A stretch of DNA of 5,128 bases. It comes from Alphaproteobacteria bacterium (GTDB lineage Bacteria > Pseudomonadota > Alphaproteobacteria > UBA9219). Under the pieces are notes generated by a model. It made no database searches. It saw only the letters and a list, made by a program, of their open reading frames with translations, and was not told the origin of the DNA. A program made the translations under genes and the position numbers. The stretch spans positions 1 to 5,128 of the forward strand of contig JAQUUS010000137.1 of the NCBI GenBank assembly GCA_028693775.1, in the 5' to 3' direction. Positions 1-5,128 of the stretch are shown piece after piece; the first letter of the stretch is position 1, and each line of letters begins with the position of its first letter.

Positions 1-1007
1 GGCGGGTTGCCTCAGTTTACGACCGTTCGGCGCTCAGGCTTACGGATGCCGACCGCGCAAGGCTCGAAGGGCAGGGACGTAAGCCCCATTGGCGATTCAA
101 GCTCGATTATGCAGATGCCGTTTGGGACGATCTCGTTCAGGGACACAAAATTCTTCATCCGTCCGCGATTTCCGATCCCGTGCTCGTGCGCGAAGACGGC
201 GTGCCGCTTTATACCTTCTGCTCGGTCGTTGACGATATTGCCGACAAAACCACGCACATCGTTCGCGGCGAAGATCATGTCACCAACACTGCCGTTCAGC
301 TTCAGGTGTGGCAGGCGATGACCGATGCGCCGCCTCCGGTTTTTGCGCACTATCCCTTGATTGTCAGTGCCGACGGAACCGAGATGAGCAAGCGTCTCGG
401 TACGCTGTCGATTGCGAGCATGCGTGACGAATTTCATATCGAACCCATGGCGATCAACGCTTTGCTGGCCAAACTTGGGACGTCGGACCCGGTAGCTCCG
501 TGTTTGTCGCTCGAGGAGCTCGCTCGCGATTTCGATTTTGGCAAAATTTCGCACGCGACGCCGAAATTCGATTTAGGGGAATTGAAATCCCTTAATTCGA
601 AGATTTTGCATCTTACGCCGTATGCTTCCGTTCAGGCGCGCTTATCAACTCTGGGTATTCCTGAAACGGGTGAAGTTTTCTGGAACGCCGTTCGCTCCAA
701 TATTTCTACGCTCGATGACGTTCGGGGGTGGGCCGGGATTGTTTTTGGCGCTCTTGCGCCCGTCGTTCGCGATGCGGCTTTCCTTCAGCAGGCGGCCAAT
801 TTACTTCCCGCATCCCCCTGGACCGATGAGACCTGGCATGTGTGGACGGAGACGGTCAAAACAAAAACAGGCCGCAAGGGCAAGGAGTTATATATGCCTT
901 TGCGCCTGGCTTTGACCGCGCTCGAACATGGACCGGAGATGAAATGCCTTCTTCCTCTTCTCGGGGAAGGAAAAGTCAAAGCCCGTCTTTGCGGCAAGAC
1001 GGCATAA
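1..1007 (+). CDS. gltX: Glutamyl-tRNA synthetase, C-terminal part (5' truncated by window edge)
   Basis: Class I aminoacyl-tRNA synthetase that charges tRNA with glutamate in the cytoplasm. The frame is open from the left edge (first full codon at 3) to TAA at 1005-1007, giving about 334 residues. GluRS is usually about 440-490 aa, so roughly the first quarter, with the HIGH motif, is missing. Visible family features are the catalytic-domain stretch VREDGVPLYTFCSVVDD, then HIVRGEDHVTNTAVQ, and the second ATP signature as MSKRLGTLSI (MSKR codons at 384-395; the residue before it is Glu, not the usual Lys). The rest is the helical anticodon-binding region, ending with the typical GRKGKELYMPLRLALTALEHGPE followed by a short tail. 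Many alphaproteobacteria carry two GltX paralogues, one of which may also mischarge tRNA-Gln for GatCAB correction; which one this is cannot be told here. No strong terminator follows. The product is secure; the paralogue is not. Confidence 0.96.
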   Translation, partial: RVASVYDRSALRLTDADRARLEGQGRKPHWRFKLDYADAVWDDLVQGHKILHPSAISDPVLVREDGVPLYTFCSVVDDIADKTTHIVRGEDHVTNTAVQLQVWQAMTDAPPPVFAHYPLIVSADGTEMSKRLGTLSIASMRDEFHIEPMAINALLAKLGTSDPVAPCLSLEELARDFDFGKISHATPKFDLGELKSLNSKILHLTPYASVQARLSTLGIPETGEVFWNAVRSNISTLDDVRGWAGIVFGALAPVVRDAAFLQQAANLLPASPWTDETWHVWTETVKTKTGRKGKELYMPLRLALTALEHGPEMKCLLPLLGEGKVKARLCGKTA

Positions 1008-1137
1008 GAAAGCTTCATTTTCCCGTTGGCTGTACCCTTAAAAGTTGCGCATGATTCTGTGTGTGCCGGAGCTTTTCTTGCTTTCGTTCTTTTCAGAAAC
1101 CGAATCGATGTGTTTGCATCTGATTGAAAATGCGTTC

Positions 1138-1159
1138 ATTTGTATGTTTGCATACAAAT
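1138..1159. repeat. Perfect 9-bp inverted repeat, 4-bp spacer (possible operator)
   Basis: ATTTGTATG (1138-1146), spacer TTTG, then CATACAAAT (1151-1159) is an exact dyad. A related weaker dyad, GATG-N6-CATC, lies at 1107-1120, and both contain the direct repeat TGTTTGCAT (1111-1119 and 1145-1153). The AT-rich arms and the lack of a following T-run argue against a gltX terminator. A repressor or activator operator about 100 bp upstream of the response-regulator gene is the better reading, but no regulator family can be named. Confidence 0.5.
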
Positions 1160-1193
1160 ACGAAATTCTTTTCAGGTCTTTGGAAAAATCAGC

Positions 1194-1222
1194 TTCTCAA
1201 AATCCTATGGTTAATATATAAA
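1194..1222 (+). promoter_or_regulatory. Candidate sigma70-type promoter for the response regulator
   Basis: TTCTCA (1194-1199, 4/6 to the -35 consensus), a 17-bp spacer, then TATAAA (1217-1222, 5/6 to the -10 consensus). Transcription would start near 1229, giving a leader of about 27 nt. The spacer contains TATGGTTAA (1206-1214), so a protein bound there would touch RNA polymerase directly. The match is found by eye in AT-rich DNA and is therefore weak. Confidence 0.3.
1206..1214. promoter_or_regulatory. TATGGTTAA site, CtrA half-site-like
   Basis: The complement reads TTAACCATA and contains TTAACCAT, the 8-mer known in Caulobacter as a CtrA half-site. The same 9-mer occurs twice before the chemoreceptor gene (1917-1925, 1930-1938). 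The recurrence is seen directly. Assignment to CtrA is inference, since the full TTAA-N7-TTAA form is absent here. Confidence 0.35.
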
Positions 1223-1255
1223 AGACCTAAACAACCACTGGTAGAGATGGACTCC

Positions 1256-1828
1256 ATGTCTGTGATCGCGAGAAGAGCTTTCTGCGCACGAATTTTGGTG
1301 GTTGATGACAGCATTTTTGATCGCAGACTCATATCCCTTGCGCTCAAAAAATCTGGATTCAACAATATCCTGACGGCCGATAACGGCGAAGACGCTCTCA
1401 AAAAAACCTTTGATTTCCGCCCCGATCTTGTCCTGCTCGATTTGAGGATGCCGAACCTCGATGGCTTCGGCTACATTGAGATGGTTCGCAATAATGACAA
1501 ATTGTCGCGCATGCCGATTATCGTGCAAACAGCACAACCTGATCGTCAATCATGGTTGCGGGCCTTGTCGTGCGGCGCTGATGATTTCCTTTCTAAGCCT
1601 TTGGATATGGAAGAAGTCGCTTTGCGAATCTGCGTTCAGGTGGAACGTTATTTCGTCTTGAAGGAGATGGTAGACACACATGAGTATTTGAAAATGGAAA
1701 TCGATGTTTGTCATGATCTTCTTAAGGAGTTCGAGGCCAGCGGCGTTTTGCCTTTTCCAAAAATGAGCATCCTCTACAAACACCATGAAGTGCTGGAACA
1801 GATCGTCAAATGCGGGACTTACAACTGA
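1256..1828 (+). CDS. Response regulator: receiver domain with helical tail, no known output domain
   Basis: A 190-aa two-component receiver protein that would accept phosphate from a histidine kinase in the cytoplasm. From the ATG at 1256, the receiver domain spans about residues 10-130, with the acidic pair D17/D18 (ILVVDD), the phospho-acceptor D62 (VLLDLRMPNLDG), the conserved Thr as T92, and K114-P115 (FLSKP). All active-site positions are present, so it should be phosphorylatable. Residues 130-190 look like a helix or coiled coil and match no HTH, GGDEF, HD or phosphatase signature that I recognise. The frame is open back to an ATG at 1124, but that upstream part is unlike protein. ATG 1247 sits on its own purine tract, whereas ATG 1256 has GAGATGG at about SD distance and begins right before the receiver, so 1256 is preferred. 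The chemoreceptor downstream suggests a chemosensory or CheY-like role, but the 167-bp gap and separate regulatory sequences make one operon uncertain. Confidence 0.9.
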   Translation: MSVIARRAFCARILVVDDSIFDRRLISLALKKSGFNNILTADNGEDALKKTFDFRPDLVLLDLRMPNLDGFGYIEMVRNNDKLSRMPIIVQTAQPDRQSWLRALSCGADDFLSKPLDMEEVALRICVQVERYFVLKEMVDTHEYLKMEIDVCHDLLKEFEASGVLPFPKMSILYKHHEVLEQIVKCGTYN

Positions 1829-1884
1829 CGGTAGGGATTGGTGTGTCTCAAATGTGCAGGTTCTAAAAAATTTTTCGATCCGCG

Positions 1885-1911
1885 TAAATTCTCGTTTGAA
1901 GCGGTCGAAAG
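1885..1911 (+). promoter_or_regulatory. Loose sigma28 (flagellar) promoter candidate before the chemoreceptor
   Basis: TAAA (1885-1888), exactly 15 bp, then GTCGAAAG (1904-1911). The FliA pattern is TAAA-N15-GCCGATAA, so the -35 part is perfect and the -10 part is 5/8. An A6T5 tract at 1865-1875 lies just upstream, where an UP-like element would sit. Chemoreceptors are common sigma28 targets, but the -10 match is weak. An alternative is TTGAAG (1896-1901)-N15-TATGGT (1917-1922), also poor. Confidence 0.22.
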
Positions 1912-1915
1912 ATAT

Positions 1916-1938
1916 GTATGGTTAACAGGTATGGTTAA
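1916..1938. repeat. Tandem GTATGGTTAA direct repeat, probable regulator binding site
   Basis: Two identical 10-mers, 1916-1925 and 1929-1938, are separated by CAG, a 13-bp period. Each contains the complement of TTAACCAT. The TTAA cores are 9 bp apart, not the 7 bp of the classic CtrA full site, so this is either two half-sites or a site for a different regulator. It lies 58-80 bp before the chemoreceptor start codon. Confidence 0.5.
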
Positions 1939-1965
1939 TGCGCGATTCTTAAGGACATCGCGCAT
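1938..1965 (+). repeat. Perfect 9-bp stem hairpin in the chemoreceptor leader
   Basis: ATGCGCGAT (1938-1946) and ATCGCGCAT (1957-1965) are exact complements around a 10-nt loop, TCTTAAGGAC. The stem ends about 18 nt before the AGGGG Shine-Dalgarno at 1984-1988. It overlaps the end of the tandem repeat by one base. It could be an mRNA leader structure or a protein-binding dyad. No T-run follows, so it is not a terminator. Confidence 0.5.
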
Positions 1966-1995
1966 GGCAAGAAAACATCTAAAAGGGGACTCCAT

Positions 1996-3669
1996 ATGCT
2001 CAGCAATCTCAAGATCGGCAAGCGATTGATTCTGGTTGTCATCGCTATGCTTGTTGGCATGGCACTGGTCGGTACGCTCGGCCTCATTAATTTGAGAAAG
2101 AATCTGTTGCTTGATCGCCAAGCTCAAACAAAGGTCGTTGTCGAAAACGCTCATACGCTCGTTGAATATTATCAGCAGCGCGCTGCCAAGGGCGAGCTTG
2201 AAATGGCCGATGCTAAGAAGCGCGCGGTCAACGCCATCTCGGCTATGCGCTACGATGGAAACAACTACGTTTTCATCATCGACGCCGAAGGCACCTTTTT
2301 GGCCCATCCGACTGCAGAAGGCCAGAACAAGTTCGACGATCTCGATCCCGAAGGGGTTCCTTATATGCGCGAATTTATCAGCGCCATGCATAAGGGCGGC
2401 GAGTACGTTTCCTATATGTGGAAGCGCGACGCGTCGAAGCCTGCCGTTCCGAAGATCAGCTATGTTGTTCCCCTCAAGGGATGGAACTGGGGCGTCGGCA
2501 CCGGAATCTATATCGACGACGTCGATCAGGAATTCTGGCTCAATGCCAAGATCACCGGGGGCATTTCCTTTGTTCTCTTCCTCGTGATCGGCGGCGGTGC
2601 TTTGCTGATCAGCCGTGGCATCACCAAGCCTCTTGGCGAGATCACCGACGGCATGGATCGCCTTGCCGAAGGAGACAAGACAATTGAGGTGCGTTATACG
2701 TCCAACAAGGACGAGATCGGAGATCTCGCCCGCGCTCTCGAAACCTTCAAGGCCAACGCCATCAAGATGGAACAGCTCGAGAAGGAACAGAAGGAGCAGG
2801 AACAGCGCGCGGCTGCAGATCGCAAGGTCCTCATGAACAAGATGGCGGACGATTTCGATCACAGCGTCAAGGGCGTCGTCAACACGGTTTCGGCCGCTGC
2901 GACGGAAATGCAGGGCAGCGCGAAGTCCATGTCGGCCATTGCGGAAGAGACCAGCGCTCAATCGTCTGCGGTTGCGGCTGCGGCCGAGGAATCGTCGACG
3001 AACATTCAGACGGTCGCTTCGGCGGCGGAGGAGCTCAATGCCTCCATCGGCGAAATCAACCGTCAGATCGGCGAGTCCGTCAAGGTTGCCGGCGAGTGTA
3101 TGACCGAAGCCGAGGCTACCGGCAAGGTGATGCAGACGCTCAGCAAGTCGGCGGAAGACGTGGGCAATGTCGTGAAGCTTATCGAAGGCATCGCGAGCCA
3201 GGTCAACCTGCTGGCCTTGAACGCCACGATCGAAGCCGCTCGTGCCGGTGAGGCAGGACGCGGGTTTGCGGTCGTCGCCAACGAGGTCAAGAGTCTGGCC
3301 AATCAGGTCAGCCATGCTGCAAAGGATATTACGCAGCAGATCGGCGGCATCCAGACCCAGACCACTCAGGCGGTGGGAACGATCGATGTGATCACCAACA
3401 CCATTCGCCATATCAACGAGATTTCGACGGCCATCGCTGCTGCGGTTGAAGAGCAGGGAACGGCGACGAAGGAAATCTCCAGGAGCATTCAGGAAACCGC
3501 TCAGGGCACGAAAGAAGTTACGCGCAATATCGAAGGCGTGACCAAGGCTGCGGCCGAGACGGGCACTGCTTCGACGCAGTTGCTCGACACGGCGGGCCAG
3601 CTTGCCCATGAAGCCGAGTCCCTGCGCCGCGTCGTGGAAGAGTTTATCTCCACGGTTCGCAAAGGGTAA
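1996..3669 (+). CDS. Methyl-accepting chemotaxis protein (sCache-HAMP-MCP signal)
   Basis: A 557-aa inner-membrane chemoreceptor that should control a CheA kinase through CheW. Order of parts: a short cytoplasmic N-terminus with basic residues; TM1 about 11-32; a periplasmic single-Cache domain about 35-180, with DGNNYVFIID (87-96) and the late WNWGVGTGIYIDDVD (163-177) typical of sCache_2; TM2 about 186-207; HAMP about 208-260; a charged coiled coil with an E/K/Q run; then the signalling domain about 280-550. Its hairpin tip is the near-invariant segment 396-435 (IEGIASQVNLLALNATIEAA onward to VVANEVKSLA). Glu/Gln-rich stretches at about 317-334 and 484-500 are plausible methylation sites. 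There is no C-terminal CheR/CheB-tethering pentapeptide; the protein ends STVRKG. Related sCache_2 domains often bind small carboxylates, but the ligand here is unknown. The start is fixed by AGGGG at 1984-1988, seven bases before the ATG. The upstream gap carries its own regulatory repeats, and a strong terminator follows. Confidence 0.96.
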   Translation: MLSNLKIGKRLILVVIAMLVGMALVGTLGLINLRKNLLLDRQAQTKVVVENAHTLVEYYQQRAAKGELEMADAKKRAVNAISAMRYDGNNYVFIIDAEGTFLAHPTAEGQNKFDDLDPEGVPYMREFISAMHKGGEYVSYMWKRDASKPAVPKISYVVPLKGWNWGVGTGIYIDDVDQEFWLNAKITGGISFVLFLVIGGGALLISRGITKPLGEITDGMDRLAEGDKTIEVRYTSNKDEIGDLARALETFKANAIKMEQLEKEQKEQEQRAAADRKVLMNKMADDFDHSVKGVVNTVSAAATEMQGSAKSMSAIAEETSAQSSAVAAAAEESSTNIQTVASAAEELNASIGEINRQIGESVKVAGECMTEAEATGKVMQTLSKSAEDVGNVVKLIEGIASQVNLLALNATIEAARAGEAGRGFAVVANEVKSLANQVSHAAKDITQQIGGIQTQTTQAVGTIDVITNTIRHINEISTAIAAAVEEQGTATKEISRSIQETAQGTKEVTRNIEGVTKAAAETGTASTQLLDTAGQLAHEAESLRRVVEEFISTVRKG

Positions 3670-3688
3670 GGTTCAGGAGTTTCCCCAT

Positions 3689-3725
3689 AAAACGCCCCGC
3701 TTTGAAAAAGGCGGGGCGTTTTTTT
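3689..3725 (+). terminator. Intrinsic terminator of the chemoreceptor gene
   Basis: A stem of AAAACGCCCCGC (3689-3700) pairs with GCGGGGCGTTTT (3711-3722), and the T-run covers 3719-3725. The stem can extend inward through T3701-T3703 with A3708-G3710 to leave a GAAA tetraloop. On the minus strand the hairpin is followed by TTTTATGG, so it may also terminate the convergent gene whose stop lies at 3750, less efficiently. Confidence 0.95.
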
Positions 3726-3749
3726 ACCGGTTTGCGTGAGGTTTTGGGG

Positions 3750-4934
3750 TTAGCTGTTGGCGGCGGCTTTTTGTTTCAGCTTTTCCGTTTCTCTTTCGTA
3801 GACTTCGTTGAGAACGGCGGAGAACTTGTGTTCCGAAGGGAGCTTCTCTTTGAGTTCCTCGAGGAAGATCATTCTCAGGCCCGTGTGAACGTCGATGCGC
3901 CGGATTTTGTCTTCGTCGACGGGCGTTGTGAAAAGGTTTTTGGTGTTAATGCCGTTTGCGGCAAGCTCAAGCTGAGTGCGGACGCATTTTTCGCAGACCC
4001 CGCAGTTGTTTCCTCCTGCGTTCTCCTCATAGCAGACGCGCAGGTTTTCGATAAGAACGGGGAAGTTTTTCAGGAACTGTATGCGTTCTAAACGGGTGTG
4101 GGTCCCGCCTGTTGTGACGATCGGAAAACGGTTCGATCCAAGGAGATGATTGATGGCGATATGCGAGCCGTGGGCCCCGATACGCAGTTCCTGACTGTAG
4201 CTGAAATCGTTGGAGAAAATACCGCTTGAAAAACGTTCGCTCAGCGTTTGCAAAATGCTGCTGCAGGCTACGTTATATCCTTTAAACCATATGGGGCAAA
4301 AATCCTGTTGCCAGTTGGTGGCGACAATCGCGCAGTCGGCGCTGAAATCTTTCAGGACCCGTTCCGCTTTTTCGAGGGCGATGTTTCGCGCCGAGATGTC
4401 GCCGTGTTTGAGATCCCATCCGACCACGAGCACGCCAAGGCCAATTTTTTTACTGAGGTGTCCCAAAATCCCTGCGGAATGGGCGGCTAGCGAAAAGCTT
4501 GAATCAACCCCGCCGGAGAATAACAGGACAGACTTCCGTTTCGGGTCGTTGGGGATTTCGACGATTTTTTTTGCCTTGATGCTGATTCGATGAAACAGGT
4601 CGGGCCGCCATGACGACCAGATTTGAAGAAATTCGTCGATATTCGAAAGTTGCGATCTGGATACCGTTCCCCGGATTTCGAGGTCAAGCTTGTTGGCGGA
4701 AGCGTATTGGCTCATGGCGACAAGGGCGAAATCCAGCGTTTTGAACCGCTTTGTCCATAGGTTTTTGTTGGACTTGAAAAACAGGTATTGGCTGCCCTTT
4801 GAGGTCGTGGCGCTAACGACCAATTCGTTTGATTTATGCTTAACGAGCGCGACTTCGAGCGTATTATTATCGGTTATTTTGCCGTAGCCTGTTTTTCTGC
4901 GGATGTACTGACGCACTCGTTCGCCGAAAACCAT
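3750..4934 (-). CDS. QueC-like PP-loop ATPase with four-cysteine cluster, function unknown
   Basis: A 394-aa soluble protein. Residues 136-150 (SVLLFSGGVDSSFSL) hold the SGGxDS PP-loop at 140-145, which in the adenine-nucleotide alpha-hydrolase fold binds ATP pyrophosphate and serves adenylation. Near the C-terminus, C301-x9-C311-x2-C314-x2-C317 followed by R319 repeats the zinc-site layout of QueC (7-cyano-7-deazaguanine synthase). QueC is only about 220-240 aa. This protein adds about 130 residues before the PP-loop, with no family that I recognise, and about 75 charged residues after the cysteines. The stretch GTHTRLERIQFLKNFP before the cluster resembles uncharacterised bacterial proteins with a GxEATRVEKV-type motif, from memory. 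No signal peptide or membrane segment is evident. The start at 4934 is supported by AGGAG (complement of 4944-4948), nine bases upstream. It is convergent with the chemoreceptor and has visibly lower GC. It might adenylate a carboxylate or make a deazapurine-like group; its substrate cannot be told, and it is probably not housekeeping QueC. Confidence 0.9.
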   Translation of the reverse strand: MVFGERVRQYIRRKTGYGKITDNNTLEVALVKHKSNELVVSATTSKGSQYLFFKSNKNLWTKRFKTLDFALVAMSQYASANKLDLEIRGTVSRSQLSNIDEFLQIWSSWRPDLFHRISIKAKKIVEIPNDPKRKSVLLFSGGVDSSFSLAAHSAGILGHLSKKIGLGVLVVGWDLKHGDISARNIALEKAERVLKDFSADCAIVATNWQQDFCPIWFKGYNVACSSILQTLSERFSSGIFSNDFSYSQELRIGAHGSHIAINHLLGSNRFPIVTTGGTHTRLERIQFLKNFPVLIENLRVCYEENAGGNNCGVCEKCVRTQLELAANGINTKNLFTTPVDEDKIRRIDVHTGLRMIFLEELKEKLPSEHKFSAVLNEVYERETEKLKQKAAANS

Positions 4935-5005
4935 AAGGATTGTCTCCTGAAGTAGAGATGGGAACTGTTTTTGATGGATTTTTTGTTAGCATAATGGCCA
5001 AAATA

Positions 5006-5033
5006 TTGATAGAGAGATTGAATTCGGCGTCAA
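5006..5033 (-). promoter_or_regulatory. Candidate sigma70-type promoter of the PP-loop gene
   Basis: On the minus strand, TTGACG (complement of 5028-5033, 5/6), a 16-bp spacer, then TATCAA (complement of 5006-5011, 4/6). Transcription would begin near 5000, giving a leader of about 65 nt that carries the AGGAG ribosome site. It is the only well-spaced candidate I see between the start codon and the right edge. Confidence 0.45.
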
Positions 5034-5049
5034 TGGCCGGGAAGAGCAT

Positions 5050-5071
5050 GCGGGTGTAGCTCAATGCCCGC
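5050..5071 (+). other. tRNA-Gly 5'-end-like fragment / GCGGG hairpin
   Basis: GCGGGTGTAGCTCAATG (5050-5066) equals the usual first 17 bases of bacterial tRNA-Gly: acceptor strand, TA, then the start of the D-arm. The sequence then departs from a tRNA. A D-stem GCTC/GAGC (5059-5062 with 5072-5075) can still form, but there is no T-arm GGTTCGAATCC and no CACCCGC acceptor partner before the window ends. GCGGG (5050-5054) also pairs with CCCGC (5067-5071). It may be a tRNA remnant, an integration scar or coincidence. Confidence 0.3.
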
Positions 5072-5084
5072 GAGCGTAGGCGAG

Positions 5085-5099
5085 CTTCTTAACAAGAAG
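5085..5099. repeat. Short perfect inverted repeat CTTCTT-AAC-AAGAAG
   Basis: Exact 6-bp arms around three bases, directly after the direct repeat GCGAGC-GTAG-GCGAGC (5070-5085). A further pairing of CAAGAA (5093-5098) with TTCTTG (5121-5126) is possible. The dense small repeats suggest a structured intergenic element that continues past the right edge. No T-run makes it a terminator, and no coding frame is convincing here. Confidence 0.35.
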
Positions 5100-5128
5100 A
5101 GACGTTGACGCTATGTTGGTTTCTTGAG

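Noticed and set aside
12..554. 180-aa minus-strand open frame over gltX
   Set aside because: The opposite strand holds unmistakable GluRS motifs; the antisense translation has no recognisable family.
1124..1255. N-terminal extension of the receiver protein from the ATG at 1124
   Set aside because: The 44 added residues are unlike a protein domain and cover the inverted repeat and the promoter-like sequence. The receiver domain starts right after the ATG at 1256.
1964..2029. Small leader ORF starting in the hairpin and overlapping the chemoreceptor start
   Set aside because: It has no ribosome site of its own (the stem of the hairpin precedes it), about 21 codons, and no leader-peptide feature such as a codon run.
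1819..3609. 596-aa open frame antisense to the chemoreceptor
   Set aside because: It is fully inside and opposite a certain MCP gene. The translation is rich in Arg, Leu, Asp and Gly with no domain, as expected for the mirror of an Ala/Glu/Gln-rich coiled-coil gene with G/C-rich third positions.
3702..4091. 129-aa plus-strand frame after the terminator
   Set aside because: It begins inside the terminator hairpin and mirrors the C-terminal part of the PP-loop gene.
4867..5064. 65-aa minus-strand frame with a TTG start at the PP-loop gene promoter
   Set aside because: It runs across the promoter and leader into another frame of the real gene, lacks a Shine-Dalgarno, and looks like no known protein.
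5050..5128. Complete tRNA gene
   Set aside because: Only the 5' acceptor strand and D-stem fit. There is no T-arm consensus, no acceptor complement, and the spacing between the D-arm and the possible anticodon loop (TTAACAA) is too long.
1..5128. CRISPR array, insertion sequence or toxin-antitoxin pair
   Set aside because: No spaced direct repeats of CRISPR length, no transposase or terminal inverted repeats, and no paired small genes were seen on either strand.

Overview
The window reads as a piece of an alphaproteobacterial chromosome of medium GC, probably a motile, flagellated lineage near Rhodospirillales. This is an inference from the style of the GluRS C-terminal half, the sCache-HAMP-MCP receptor of a type common in that class, and CtrA-half-site-like 9-mers upstream of the signalling genes. 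No ribosomal or other strong taxonomic marker is present, so the placement is tentative.

Layout, left to right. (1) 1-1007, plus strand: the C-terminal three quarters of a glutamyl-tRNA synthetase (gltX), cut by the left edge. (2) 1008-1255: a 248-bp intergenic region with a perfect 9+9 bp inverted repeat, a related weaker dyad, and a weak promoter candidate containing the 9-mer TATGGTTAA. (3) 1256-1828, plus: a 190-aa response regulator with an intact receiver domain and a helical tail but no recognisable output domain. (4) 1829-1995: a 167-bp regulatory gap with an A6T5 tract, a loose sigma28-like promoter, two tandem copies of GTATGGTTAA, and a perfect 9-bp stem hairpin just before the next gene. 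(5) 1996-3669, plus: a 557-aa methyl-accepting chemotaxis protein, closed by a textbook intrinsic terminator (3689-3725). (6) 3750-4934, minus: a 394-aa PP-loop ATPase-like protein with a QueC-type C-terminal four-cysteine cluster. It is much longer than QueC and of unknown function, and is convergent with the chemoreceptor. (7) 4935-5128: the leader and probable promoter of that gene, then a structured stretch that begins with 17 bases identical to the 5' end of a tRNA-Gly but does not continue as a tRNA.

The receiver protein and the chemoreceptor are likely co-regulated parts of a chemosensory pathway. Their upstream regions share TATGGTTAA, whose complement contains TTAACCAT, and the start-proximal 9-mer GGACTCCAT. 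The receptor would sense a small ligand outside the membrane and signal to a CheA/CheW array. The receiver protein could be a CheY-like or adaptor output. gltX is an unrelated housekeeping neighbour.

The most novel item is the minus-strand QueC-like protein. It has lower GC than the chemoreceptor and lies between a strong terminator and the tRNA-like fragment, which would fit an accessory insertion. Its right-hand neighbours, outside the window, would decide whether it belongs to a defence, modification or surface-polysaccharide locus.
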